Assembly (NCBI GenBank): GCA_017512745.1
Contig: JAFWEV010000095.1
Location: 1-61,092 of the forward strand
Direction: 5' to 3'
From: Oscillospiraceae bacterium
Lineage (GTDB): Bacteria; Bacillota; Clostridia; Oscillospirales; Ruminococcaceae
Length of the DNA stretch: 61,092 nucleotides
The notes under the pieces are model-generated. The model was not told where the DNA came from. It ran no database searches and saw only the letters and a program-made list of their open reading frames with translations. A program made the translations under genes and the position numbers. How positions within the stretch are numbered: the first letter of the stretch is position 1; each line of letters starts with the position of its first letter. Below are positions 1-8,753 of the stretch, piece by piece.

Positions 1-173
1 TAGGCGCTTCGACACTTGCCGGTGCGCTCGGAATGATCGTCTTCAGTTATATTGCCGGAAGGATCGCCGACCTCATCAGTCTCGATTCCGCGATACTGTT
101 CACACAGCTGTGCGCGGTTGTTGCATGTATATGTCTTACTATTTGCTATTTAAAGAAACGGAGGACCGAATAA
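1..173 (+). CDS. C-terminal end of a membrane transporter (MFS-like), partial
   Basis: An open frame runs from the left edge (codons in phase with position 3) to a TAA at 171-173. The visible 56 residues contain two hydrophobic stretches separated by a short polar GRIADL-type loop and end in a basic tail (KKRRTE). This is the usual look of the last two helices of a major facilitator or similar permease; the family is inferred from this pattern only. The stop codon directly abuts the ATG of the aldo/keto reductase, so the two genes are probably co-transcribed and translationally coupled. The substrate cannot be read from the fragment. Confidence 0.6.
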   Translation, partial: GASTLAGALGMIVFSYIAGRIADLISLDSAILFTQLCAVVACICLTICYLKKRRTE

Positions 174-1364
174 ATGATCTACAGGAAGTTTCAGGACAAG
201 GAGCTCTCGATGCTCGGATTCGGAACGATGCGTCTGCCGCTCAATGAAGACGGCTCCATCAACGAGCAGCTCACCGAAGAAATGATGGATTATGCCCTTT
301 CTCACGGCATCAATTACATCGATACCGCCTGGCCGTACATGGCAAACAAGTCTGAACTTGTTGTCGGGAAAATACTCGAAAAGTATCCGAGAGACAGTTT
401 CTATCTGGCAACAAAATACCCCGGGCACATGATTGCGGAAAAATACGACCCCGCCGATGTTTTCGAGCGTCAGCTCAAAAAGTGCAGAGTCGATTACTTT
501 GACTTCTATCTTCTTCACAATGTTTATGAAAATTCCCTGAGCGTTTACGAGGATCCCCGTTGGGGCATCATTGATTACTTTATCGAGCAGAAGAGACTCG
601 GAAGGATCAAGCACCTCGGATTCTCTACACATGCCGACCTTCCGACCATGAAGAGATTCATTGAGCGGTACAGGGACGATCTCGAATTCTGCCAGATCCA
701 GTTCAACTATCTCGACTGGACACTTCAGAATTGCAGGGAAAAACTCGCCTTCTTAAAGGAAAAGAACATCCCCGTATGGGTAATGGAGCCCGTAAGGGGC
801 GGTCAGCTCGTCAATCTTCCGGAGGCGGAAAAAGCGAAACTCACAGCACTTGATTCCGAAAGGAGCATAGCATCTTTTGGATTCAGATGGATGCAGCAAT
901 TCGACAATATAGCTGTCGTCCTCTCCGGCATGTCCGATATGGAGCAGATGATCGACAATGTTGCCACATTCGATCATTACGATCCCCTCTCCGCGGATGA
1001 AGAGGCTGTTGTCCTTGATATAGCGGAACATCTCAAGAACTCCGTGCCGTGCACCGCGTGCAGATACTGCTGCGACGGCTGTCCGATGCAGCTGGATATT
1101 CCGTACCTCATCTCTAAGCTGAATCAGATCAGAGCAGGGGGAGGCAGCACTGCCGCAATGCAGCTCGATGCGCTTCCTGAGGACAAGCTTCCTTCAGCAT
1201 GCATTGGATGCGGTGCGTGCGCAGCTGTCTGCCCGCAGAAACTGCCTATCCCAGATCTCATGACGGAGATGAATGAGGAGCTTGCGAAGATACCGAAATG
1301 GGCTGATATATGCAAGCAGAGAGCCGCAGCGGAAAAAGCGGCAGCAGCTGCAGAGAATGCCTGA
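174..1364 (+). CDS. aldo/keto reductase with C-terminal 4Fe-4S ferredoxin domain
   Basis: 396 residues. The first ~280 form a TIM-barrel aldo/keto reductase: start FGTMRLP, the Asp/Tyr of the catalytic tetrad in IDTAWPYM near residue 50, Lys in ATKYP, His in YLLHNV. The last ~100 carry Cys clusters CTACRYCCDGCP and CIGCGACAAVCP, a bacterial-ferredoxin-like unit for 4Fe-4S clusters. Such fusions are common in anaerobes and are annotated as predicted oxidoreductases; the physiological substrate is unknown. The ATG follows the preceding stop codon without a gap. A strong terminator follows, so this is the last gene of its operon. Confidence 0.9.
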   Translation: MIYRKFQDKELSMLGFGTMRLPLNEDGSINEQLTEEMMDYALSHGINYIDTAWPYMANKSELVVGKILEKYPRDSFYLATKYPGHMIAEKYDPADVFERQLKKCRVDYFDFYLLHNVYENSLSVYEDPRWGIIDYFIEQKRLGRIKHLGFSTHADLPTMKRFIERYRDDLEFCQIQFNYLDWTLQNCREKLAFLKEKNIPVWVMEPVRGGQLVNLPEAEKAKLTALDSERSIASFGFRWMQQFDNIAVVLSGMSDMEQMIDNVATFDHYDPLSADEEAVVLDIAEHLKNSVPCTACRYCCDGCPMQLDIPYLISKLNQIRAGGGSTAAMQLDALPEDKLPSACIGCGACAAVCPQKLPIPDLMTEMNEELAKIPKWADICKQRAAAEKAAAAAENA

Positions 1365-1380
1365 TATCCCTATATAACAG

Positions 1381-1417
1381 AATACCGATGAGCCATAGAG
1401 GTTCATCGGTATTTTTT
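1381..1417 (+). terminator. rho-independent terminator after aldo/keto reductase
   Basis: Inverted repeat with 14-nt arms (1381-1394 and 1400-1413, one G-U pair) followed by a run of T. It ends the plus-strand operon. The rest of the gene-free stretch 1365-1678 holds only this and the opposite-strand terminator at 1561-1594; I see nothing else in it. Confidence 0.85.
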
Positions 1418-1560
1418 AATTTATTCTGTGTCTCAGTTCTCACTGACTGTTTTTGCTGCGTCTTCTCTGAAGAAGGAATACACATAAGAAGACTGTAAGT
1501 ACTGCAGTCGCGCTTTTTATACTGAGATTAAAAGATTTCACGGGAGATTCCTCCAAAACA

Positions 1561-1594
1561 AATAAGCCAAATGGTAAAACCCATTTGACTTATT
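1561..1594 (-). terminator. terminator downstream of pcrA
   Basis: Inverted repeat, 14-nt arms 1561-1574 and 1581-1594 with one mismatch. Read on the minus strand the stem is followed by a T-rich tract, about 85 nt after the pcrA stop codon. Confidence 0.7.
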
Positions 1595-1678
1595 ATTATG
1601 TCTGGCATCTACAAATACCAGCAAGGCATTAATAATTACTCTTTATTAGCTTCATAAATGATAAATACGGAACCACTT

Positions 1679-3832
1679 TCAGCCAATCACTTCCAATTTT
1701 GCCGTAAATCTGATTTTTCTTTCTGTCTCAAGTTCATCGAAGCGGATGATATAGGATCCCGTTTTATCGTCTATATCCGTCACTGTTCCCGTGCCCATTA
1801 TCTTATGCCGGACTCTTGTTCCCACCTTCAGGATGTCCTCGTCGACAGGTCTCAGTTTTCTGTCGGAAGCCTGTATGGAAGCTCTCGTGGATTCTATAAG
1901 GCCTTCTTCGGGTCTGGTTACCCACATGACCTTTTCTTCTCCCATATCCAGGATAAATCTTGAAGGATACCTGAAGGATCCGTCATGAGCCTGTCCTTCG
2001 GAATCCGTGAGATAGAGTCCATCCATGGCTCTGGTCGCAGCAACAAAACAGAGCCTTCTCTCCTCTTCCATGTCATCGATGGTGGCCGTTTTTCTCGAGG
2101 GCAGTACGCCTTCATCAAGAGAGGCTATAAACACCCTTGGGAATTCGAGTCCCTTCGCCGCATGGATGGTCATGAGCTTAACTTTGTCGCCGTGATCCTC
2201 TTTGTCCATATTCGTGAATGTTGCTATATGGAGCATATATGCCTGAAGATCAACTTCTTCTCCGGAAGTCGTCTCAAACTCATAGATCGACTGCTTAAGT
2301 TCTGCGAGGTTATCAAGTCTCTCATTGTCTCCCTCGGTCCTCAGAGCTTCCTCATACCCGGATCTCTCGAGCAGTTCCCCCAGCAGTTCGGATATGCTCT
2401 TTCCCCTCTCGATTGATGAGTACTCTTCGATCAGTTCGACGAACTTTTTGGCACCTGTGCTTCTGAAAAGTTCCGTGTCAAGGCTTTCGAGAAGAGCTTC
2501 ATAGAGCGTTATGTTTTTTTCTTCGGCAAGGTCTCTTAAAGCCCTCAGCCTTCTCTGCCCTATATTCCGCTTTGGTTTGTTGATAACCCTTGCCAGCGAA
2601 AGATCGTCTCTCAGAAGAATGAGCCTCAGATATGAGAGAGCATCCTTTATCTCCGCGCGGTCATAGAAGTTGACTCCGCTGTAGATCCTATAGGGAAGAT
2701 CCTCTTTTATGAATATCTCCTCTATGCTTCTTGAAACATAGTGAGCTCTGTAGAGGATGGCAATATCCTTGTAAGGCACTCCTTCATCATGCAGCTTTTC
2801 TATTCTGGCCGCTATCCACCTTGCCTCGTCATATGCGTTTCTTGCATGGAAGTATTCCGGCATAACACCCGAAGGCCTTGTGGGCAGCAGGTCTTTCTTT
2901 ATTCTCGCATTGTTCTTTGCTATAAGTTCGTTCGCGGCATCAAGGACCTGAGGCGTTGATCTGTAGTTGTCTATCATCATTATGGTCTTTGCCCCGGGGA
3001 ACTCGTCCGGGAACTTTAGGATATATCTTATGCTGGCGCCTCTCCATGTATAGATAGTCTGATCCGGATCGCCTACGACGAACAGGTTCTTGTTGTATCC
3101 GGAAAGGACTTTCATGAGCTGGTACTGGATCTCGTCGATATCCTGGTATTCATCTACCATGATATATTCGAGTTTTTTCTGCCATTTGAGTTTGATGGAC
3201 TCATTTGTCTCAAATATATAGAGCGTGAACTTGAGAAGATCGTTGTAGTCCAGTCCGAAGCACTTTTTCTCCTGATAGAGATACCCGTAGAACAGGATAT
3301 CGTCAACATTCTGCGCGGACATGTATTTCTGTCTCAGAATATCCAGCGGCATCGCTATCATGTCCTCATAATACTTCGGCTCGGTTATGCACTTTCTTAT
3401 CTCGAACATGTCCCTCGCGTCTTTGAATGTCTTGTCCTTGAGGGTCAGACCGCGCTCCTCATAGATTATGGCGAGCATTGCATCGATATCGGAATTATCT
3501 AAAACGAGAAAGCTCTTAGGATACTGAACGGCATAGCCGTCTTCCTGAAGAACAGACACGCAGAAGCTGTGGAATGTGCAGATATATCCGGTATCGTTGT
3601 CGCCTATGAGATACTTTATCCTCTGCTTCATCTCATTGGCAGCCTTGTTTGTAAATGTCACACACAGGATGCTGTCAGACGGTATCCCTATCTCGTCAAC
3701 AAGGTATGCAAATCTGTGGGTCAGCGCCCGGGTCTTTCCCGTTCCTGCCCCTGCTATTACCCGGACATATCCCTCCGTAGTGGTGACTGCCTCGAGCTGT
3801 TCTTTATTCAGTCCTTCAAGAATATCTGCCAT
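1679..3832 (-). CDS. pcrA: ATP-dependent DNA helicase PcrA/UvrD
   Basis: Superfamily 1A 3'-5' DNA helicase that unwinds DNA in repair and in clearing replication obstacles. 717 residues from the chosen ATG, close to the usual PcrA length. Visible motifs: Walker A GAGTGKT at residues 28-34, DEYQD (motif II), VVGDPDQTIYTWRGA (motif III), TIHAAKGLEFPRVF (motif V), and a C-terminal Tudor/SH3-like segment beginning VGTRVRHKIMGTGTV, as in PcrA. The frame is open 66 nt further upstream, but the ATG at 3832 (MADILEGLNKEQ) has a GGAG site about 9 nt before it and fits the family start. Confidence 0.95.
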   Translation of the reverse strand: MADILEGLNKEQLEAVTTTEGYVRVIAGAGTGKTRALTHRFAYLVDEIGIPSDSILCVTFTNKAANEMKQRIKYLIGDNDTGYICTFHSFCVSVLQEDGYAVQYPKSFLVLDNSDIDAMLAIIYEERGLTLKDKTFKDARDMFEIRKCITEPKYYEDMIAMPLDILRQKYMSAQNVDDILFYGYLYQEKKCFGLDYNDLLKFTLYIFETNESIKLKWQKKLEYIMVDEYQDIDEIQYQLMKVLSGYNKNLFVVGDPDQTIYTWRGASIRYILKFPDEFPGAKTIMMIDNYRSTPQVLDAANELIAKNNARIKKDLLPTRPSGVMPEYFHARNAYDEARWIAARIEKLHDEGVPYKDIAILYRAHYVSRSIEEIFIKEDLPYRIYSGVNFYDRAEIKDALSYLRLILLRDDLSLARVINKPKRNIGQRRLRALRDLAEEKNITLYEALLESLDTELFRSTGAKKFVELIEEYSSIERGKSISELLGELLERSGYEEALRTEGDNERLDNLAELKQSIYEFETTSGEEVDLQAYMLHIATFTNMDKEDHGDKVKLMTIHAAKGLEFPRVFIASLDEGVLPSRKTATIDDMEEERRLCFVAATRAMDGLYLTDSEGQAHDGSFRYPSRFILDMGEEKVMWVTRPEEGLIESTRASIQASDRKLRPVDEDILKVGTRVRHKIMGTGTVTDIDDKTGSYIIRFDELETERKIRFTAKLEVIG

Positions 3833-3854
3833 CTCTTGTCTCCGTGTGAGTGTT

Positions 3855-3876
3855 AAGGCCGCCCGAAGGCGGCCTT
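3855..3876 (-). terminator. hairpin between M20 peptidase gene and pcrA
   Basis: Perfect 9-bp GC-rich inverted repeat (AAGGCCGCC, loop CGAA, GGCGGCCTT) in the 59-nt gap between the two minus-strand genes. Only a weak T content follows, so it may be a partial terminator or an mRNA-stabilising hairpin that lowers pcrA expression relative to the peptidase. Confidence 0.55.
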
Positions 3877-3891
3877 CTGTTTGTCTTTCGC

Positions 3892-5325
3892 TCAGCAAAG
3901 CTGCATCAGCCTCATATAGAAGGCGACAGTTAATCCGATCTTATCTACCGGGATCTTCTCATTGTTTCCGTGTATCGATCCTCTCTCCTCCTTGCTCATC
4001 TCTGCACAGGAGAACTTGTAGATATTGTCGGTAATGCGGTTGTAGTGCCTTGAGTCGGAACACTGGATCATAAGATACGGAGTAACTACCGCGTCGGTCC
4101 ATGTCTGCTCAACAGCATTCTTTACGCGCTTCCATCCATCGGAATCGGTACTGGAGTTGGGGCTCGGATTGCTTGCGCGCAGAGGAACTATCTCAATATC
4201 AGGATTGTTTACTATCTGCTTAAGATACGCTACGGCTGACTCAGGCGTATCCGTACCCATAAGTCTCATGTTGGCACCGACTTTTGCCTGGGGAGGAATG
4301 ACATTGCTGGCCTTGCTTCCGTCCATTGTGGTGAAGGCAACTGTCGTCCTCATCATTGCATTGAGCTCACCGCCGGATTTCTTAGTCAGCATGTTGAGCA
4401 CCGGTTTAAAGAGCCATAGGTTGGCAAAGACGAGTTTCATTGCGAATGAAGATCTCCTGCCTATCGTGTCGAACATCTCCGCGATCGGTTTTGTTAGCTG
4501 GAATCTGAACGGGTGCTTTTCCACATTCACTACAGTCTGCGCGAGATAGCCGACAGGTCCGTGCGGTGGAGGCGCGGAGGCATGTCCGCCCTTGCTCTTG
4601 GTAATGAATTCAACATCCATGAGTCCCTTTTCCGCGACGCCTACGGCAGCCATCTTTCCCGCGAATCCCGGGAACACGCCTTCAACTACGGCTCCGCCTT
4701 CGTCGAGAACGAGGGCAGGACGGATACCGCACTCCTTGAAATAGCTGACTATTGCATCTGCGCCTGTGCCGTTGATCTCTTCGTCTCCGGCAAAAGCAAA
4801 ATAAATGTCCTTATCCGGAACAAATCCCTGTGAGATCAGGTTTTCCGCAGCTTCCATAATGCCGCACAGAGTGTTCTTATTATCGAGAGTTCCTCTTCCC
4901 CAGAGCACCCCGTCTTCGATAATGCCCGCGAACGGTGGCTTATCCCACTGTTCTTCCTCGACAGGGACTACATCGTAATGGGACATGAGAACTGTGGGAT
5001 CTCCCTCGTTCTTCCCCTTCCATCTGTAGAGAACGCCCGTTCTGTCAAAGCGCTTGAGTTCGCATGTCTCATTGAGTTTCGGGAATCTGTCCTTGAGAAG
5101 CTGTCTGAATTTCTCAAGTTCACCCTCGTCTACCTTCTCCGGATCATAATATGAGACCGTCTTGCACATGACCATCTGCCTCAGGGTCTCAATGGCATGC
5201 TCCTCGCTGTATTCTACGGGCACAGTCTCCGCTCTCTTTTCATCCTTCGGCTTGAATGCTGCCGCTCTTAAGAGCACTACGGCAACAAGAACGATGAGCA
5301 GTGCCAGTATTATCCATCCGATCAT
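3892..5325 (-). CDS. membrane-anchored M20-family metallopeptidase
   Basis: 477 residues. An N-terminal hydrophobic helix (about residues 3-22) precedes a zinc-peptidase domain. M20 hallmarks: MSHYDVVP (first metal His and catalytic Asp), WGRGTLDNK (bridging Asp), GDEEINGTGA (general base and ligand Glu) and a C-terminal His in RGSIHGNNE. The order and length resemble carboxypeptidase S/Gly-Xaa carboxypeptidase-like M20 enzymes, so an exo-acting dipeptidase or carboxypeptidase is likely; substrate specificity is not visible. The helix suggests it faces the outside of the membrane. AGGAAGGAG lies just before the ATG. Confidence 0.88.
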   Translation of the reverse strand: MIGWIILALLIVLVAVVLLRAAAFKPKDEKRAETVPVEYSEEHAIETLRQMVMCKTVSYYDPEKVDEGELEKFRQLLKDRFPKLNETCELKRFDRTGVLYRWKGKNEGDPTVLMSHYDVVPVEEEQWDKPPFAGIIEDGVLWGRGTLDNKNTLCGIMEAAENLISQGFVPDKDIYFAFAGDEEINGTGADAIVSYFKECGIRPALVLDEGGAVVEGVFPGFAGKMAAVGVAEKGLMDVEFITKSKGGHASAPPPHGPVGYLAQTVVNVEKHPFRFQLTKPIAEMFDTIGRRSSFAMKLVFANLWLFKPVLNMLTKKSGGELNAMMRTTVAFTTMDGSKASNVIPPQAKVGANMRLMGTDTPESAVAYLKQIVNNPDIEIVPLRASNPSPNSSTDSDGWKRVKNAVEQTWTDAVVTPYLMIQCSDSRHYNRITDNIYKFSCAEMSKEERGSIHGNNEKIPVDKIGLTVAFYMRLMQLC

Positions 5326-5517
5326 AAATATTTGCTCCTTCCTGTAAATGTGTATCTGATGGTATTATATCATCTGACGGCAAAGCACACATCATTCACA
5401 GAATAGTAAGATATTTATTTTTGCTGATGTAATAATCAATTCAAAAAAAGTTAACATTGTCGGTTTAAACTTCCTAACAGTAAATAAAAAACCAAATGTA
5501 TTTGGAGATGAATCAGA

Positions 5518-7098
5518 ATGAACGAAAACGATGTCAACAACACGGAAAACAGCGCGGAACAGAATGCTCCCGAAATGCTTGAAAACAGCATTGAACAGGC
5601 AGCTGAGAAGACAGTAACTGCAGCAGATACCGCAGTCGAAACAGTCAAAGAAACATCAGCCGAAGCTACTGAGGTGATTGATTCAGCCGCTGATGCTTCA
5701 AAAGAAATCGAAGCTGTAAATGAAGAGGCCCGCAAAGCTGCTGCGGAAGCTGCAGAAAAGGCAAGAGCTGCCAGTCAGCCGGTTCAGAATACCAGAGAGG
5801 CATATTCTTCCCCGTATTACACATACAACCAGGCTCCCCAGTCCCAGTACACGCAGCAGAACAATCAGTACGGAAATCATTACCAGTACACCGGTCAGGG
5901 CGCTACATATTCATACAGCCCCAACACATACAATCAAACAGGTTCGACATATGGAAGGCCGGAACTCGTAAAGCAGAAAAAAGAGAAGAAGGTACGTCCT
6001 CTCGCGATCATAGCGGCGTGTGTACTCCTCTCATTCCTGGCAGGACTCGGCGGCGCGTTCACATATACGAAGCTTCTCGGTTCTTCTTCGTCGGGCTCAA
6101 CTGTCATCTGGGAGTCAGGAAGACAGAATGATGTCTCTTCCGTTGATGCGGATGCCACTCTGAACGAGACTACCGACGTAGTATCAGCAGCCTCGGCATC
6201 TGTTGTGGAGATAACCACTGAGAGCGTGACCACCAACCCGTTCCTCGGGGAATATGTCACGACAGGTGCAGGAAGCGGTGTCATCATTTCGGAAGACGGT
6301 TATATCGTCACATGTGCCCACGTTGTCAGCGGATCCAATGCCGTAAAGGTCAAACTGGCCGACGGAACTGACTACACCGCAACCGTTGTCGGATCCGACA
6401 CAAGAAGCGATGTCGCGGTCATAAAGATCAATGCAAACAATCTCCCGTCTGCCACACTCGGAAATTCTTCCGACCTGGTTGTGGGTGAAGTCGCGATAGC
6501 AATAGGTAACCCGCTCCAGCTCGGCGGAACAGTCACAAGAGGAATAATCAGTTCGCTTTCAAGAACAGTTACAGTAAACAAGCAGACTATGACACTGCTT
6601 CAGACGGATGCAGCAATCAACCCGGGCAACTCAGGCGGAGGTCTCTTCAATGCATACGGAGAGCTTATCGGTATCGTCAATGCAAAGGCTGCCGAGGAAG
6701 GCGTTGACGGTCTCGGATTTGCGATCCCGATCGATACAGCCAAACCGATAATCGAATCTCTCATCAGCGATGGATATGTCACAGGACGTCCCGGACTCGG
6801 GATCACCGCAATAACGATCACATCCGCACAGGAAGCTCAGCAGTACGGACTCCCGAGACTCGGTGTCTACATCTATTCCGTAAATGAGGGATCAGGTGCC
6901 GCCAAGGGCGGACTCAAAGCAGGCGATTATATCGTCAGTATCGACGGAACGGCAGTATCCACTGTAGATGATATCTCCAATATTCTTGAGAAACACGAGA
7001 TCGGAGATACCGTATCCGTTCAGGTCATAAGAGAAGAACAGACATTTACATGCGATGTGGTTCTCTCAGAACTCAGAGCAGAGCCTGTATCAGGCTGA
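5518..7098 (+). CDS. htrA: HtrA/DegP-like serine protease with PDZ domain
   Basis: 526 residues. Residues 1-155 are cytoplasmic low-complexity sequence (Ala/Glu/Thr-rich, then Gln/Tyr/Asn-rich), followed by a basic stretch and one transmembrane helix (about 160-185). The extracytoplasmic trypsin-like domain shows the triad His268 (TCAHVVS), Asp298 (SDVAVIK) and Ser372 (NPGNSGGG). One PDZ domain fills about residues 415-520. This is the topology of Gram-positive HtrA quality-control proteases at the membrane. GGAG precedes the ATG and a strong terminator follows, so the gene appears monocistronic. Confidence 0.95.
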   Translation: MNENDVNNTENSAEQNAPEMLENSIEQAAEKTVTAADTAVETVKETSAEATEVIDSAADASKEIEAVNEEARKAAAEAAEKARAASQPVQNTREAYSSPYYTYNQAPQSQYTQQNNQYGNHYQYTGQGATYSYSPNTYNQTGSTYGRPELVKQKKEKKVRPLAIIAACVLLSFLAGLGGAFTYTKLLGSSSSGSTVIWESGRQNDVSSVDADATLNETTDVVSAASASVVEITTESVTTNPFLGEYVTTGAGSGVIISEDGYIVTCAHVVSGSNAVKVKLADGTDYTATVVGSDTRSDVAVIKINANNLPSATLGNSSDLVVGEVAIAIGNPLQLGGTVTRGIISSLSRTVTVNKQTMTLLQTDAAINPGNSGGGLFNAYGELIGIVNAKAAEEGVDGLGFAIPIDTAKPIIESLISDGYVTGRPGLGITAITITSAQEAQQYGLPRLGVYIYSVNEGSGAAKGGLKAGDYIVSIDGTAVSTVDDISNILEKHEIGDTVSVQVIREEQTFTCDVVLSELRAEPVSG

Positions 7099-7119
7099 TC
7101 ATTACAGGAAAAATAATCA

Positions 7120-7156
7120 AAACTGCTGAAGCTTCAAAGCTTCGGCAGTTTTTTTG
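7120..7156 (+). terminator. rho-independent terminator after htrA
   Basis: 15-nt arms (7120-7134 and 7137-7151, one G-U pair; the inner part opens into the loop) followed by seven T. Confidence 0.9.
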
Positions 7157-7194
7157 TGCATTTTTGACATTCTCGTAATATGTGGTCGCTGCTC

Positions 7195-7200
7195 TATAAT
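7195..7200 (+). promoter_or_regulatory. candidate -10 box for the GPH symporter gene
   Basis: A perfect TATAAT lies 68 nt upstream of the symporter ATG. A TTGACA at 7164-7169 is 25 nt away, too far for a normal spacer, and no good -35 sits at 16-18 nt, so an activator may be needed. Confidence 0.4.
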
Positions 7201-7267
7201 ATTTCTATGAGATCTGTCATACAGAATCCCTTACGGCAGATGATCATCAAATACCAGGAGGTCAACA

Positions 7268-8752
7268 ATGGCTGATCAGAACAGTTATATAGCGCGCACC
7301 AGCGGGCTCAAGGCGAAAGACTATCTCGGATATGCCATGGTAGATACGGCAGGATGTCTTGTTTTCAGTCTCGTCACAACACTTCTGCAGAAGTACTATA
7401 CGGACATATTCCACCTGAGTCCTCTGTTTATAATGTTCATGTTCATCGCGGCGAGAATATGGGACGCGATCAATGATCCGATCATGGGACGTATCTGTGA
7501 CACAGTCCGTCCCGCCAAGAGCGGAAGGTACAAACAATGGTTCCTCTATGCCGCATTCCCGCTCACGCTCTCGGCGGTCCTCATGTTCCTGAAACTTCCG
7601 GGGCTCGGCGAAGACGGTCACTATACCGCAACATGCATATATGCGACTGCCACATATATTTTCTTCGGGATGTCGTACACGGTACTGCAGATCCCGTACG
7701 GTTCGCTGGCCTCCGTTGTCACTACCGATGCAGGCGAGCGCAGCAAACTCTCCGTGTGGCGCTCGATCGGTGCCGCAGTCGGTTCCATCCCCGTTCTTGT
7801 CATTGCCAGCTTTGCCTACGCAAACAGGATAGGTCCTGACGGAAATCCGGTAATAGGTGAGAACGGCAAGATCATCACAGATATGCAGTACAAACCGGTC
7901 ATTCTCGGCGTCTCCATTATGGCTGTCGTTTCCTTTGCCATGCTTCTTGTCAGCTTCTTTCTGAACAAAGAACGTGTTAAGACAAAACCGCGTCCAAAAG
8001 AACAGGGTGCAGCCGTAAAAGCGGTAAAAACTCTGTTCAGGAACCGTTCGTTTGTCGCAATCAGCCTTATATCAATGCTGCTGCTCTCAGGTCAGATGTT
8101 CACCCAGAGTTTCTACACATATCTTTTCAATGATTACTTCCATGCAAACTGGATGAACCTCGCGACCCAGGCATGTACATATTCTCCTATGATCATATTC
8201 ATGTTCTTCCTGCCTAAACTCGCCAGGAAGATCGGAAAGAAAGAGATAACGGCTCCGGGCGTGGCGCTCGCAGCCGCAGCAAATCTTATTCTCTATTTCC
8301 TCAAGGGAATGGACCCCTCGATCCTCATATGGGTATTCCTTATTATGAACTTCATAAGCGGGTGCGGCCTTACGACCCTTGTTATGCAGCTCTGGGCAAT
8401 GGTCACCGATTCCATCGACGATATCGAGGTCAAGACAGGCAGCCGCGATGACGGTACCGCATACTCCATTTTCAATTTCTTCAGAAAGTTCGGTCAGGTG
8501 CTCTCCGCCCTCTGCGTCAACGGCGCACTTCTCGGAATGAGCTACAATTATGAGAAGGGTGCTGTTCAGACTCTCTCCAATCTCAGAAAGATGTATGACT
8601 TGGCAACGTTGATACCCGCAGTTCTCTTCGGAGTCATGGCGGCACTATTGTTCTTCGCATACCCACTCTCCCGCAGAAAAGTGGAGGAGCTTCAGGAGCT
8701 CAAGGAGGTCCGTCTCAAAGAGTCCTACGAGCAGAACATAATCGATATCTGA
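7268..8752 (+). CDS. GPH-family sugar:cation symporter (MFS)
   Basis: 494 residues with about 12 hydrophobic segments. The N-terminal part (DTAGCLVFSLVTTLLQKYYTD, then RIWDAINDPIMGRICD) is typical of glycoside-pentoside-hexuronide:cation symporters such as MelB, XynB/YicJ and LacS; the Asp-rich ND(P/A) motif is a family mark. There is no C-terminal EIIA-like domain. It converges tail to tail with a GH31 glycosidase gene (1 nt between stop codons), so import of an alpha-glycoside or a short xylo/gluco-oligosaccharide for that enzyme is a reasonable inference. The exact sugar is unknown. Confidence 0.88.
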   Translation: MADQNSYIARTSGLKAKDYLGYAMVDTAGCLVFSLVTTLLQKYYTDIFHLSPLFIMFMFIAARIWDAINDPIMGRICDTVRPAKSGRYKQWFLYAAFPLTLSAVLMFLKLPGLGEDGHYTATCIYATATYIFFGMSYTVLQIPYGSLASVVTTDAGERSKLSVWRSIGAAVGSIPVLVIASFAYANRIGPDGNPVIGENGKIITDMQYKPVILGVSIMAVVSFAMLLVSFFLNKERVKTKPRPKEQGAAVKAVKTLFRNRSFVAISLISMLLLSGQMFTQSFYTYLFNDYFHANWMNLATQACTYSPMIIFMFFLPKLARKIGKKEITAPGVALAAAANLILYFLKGMDPSILIWVFLIMNFISGCGLTTLVMQLWAMVTDSIDDIEVKTGSRDDGTAYSIFNFFRKFGQVLSALCVNGALLGMSYNYEKGAVQTLSNLRKMYDLATLIPAVLFGVMAALLFFAYPLSRRKVEELQELKEVRLKESYEQNIIDI

Positions 8753-8753
8753 T

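Noticed and set aside
5451..5486. TTAA boxes before htrA resembling the TTAA code of the VTC promoters (TCGGTTTAA in common with 42691-42698)
   Set aside because: Core spacing is 14 bp instead of 11, so binding by the same regulator is not supported, though a genome-wide motif search could revisit it.
7164..7200. TTGACA and TATAAT upstream of the GPH symporter as one promoter
   Set aside because: Spacing is 25 nt, too long for a sigma-A promoter.
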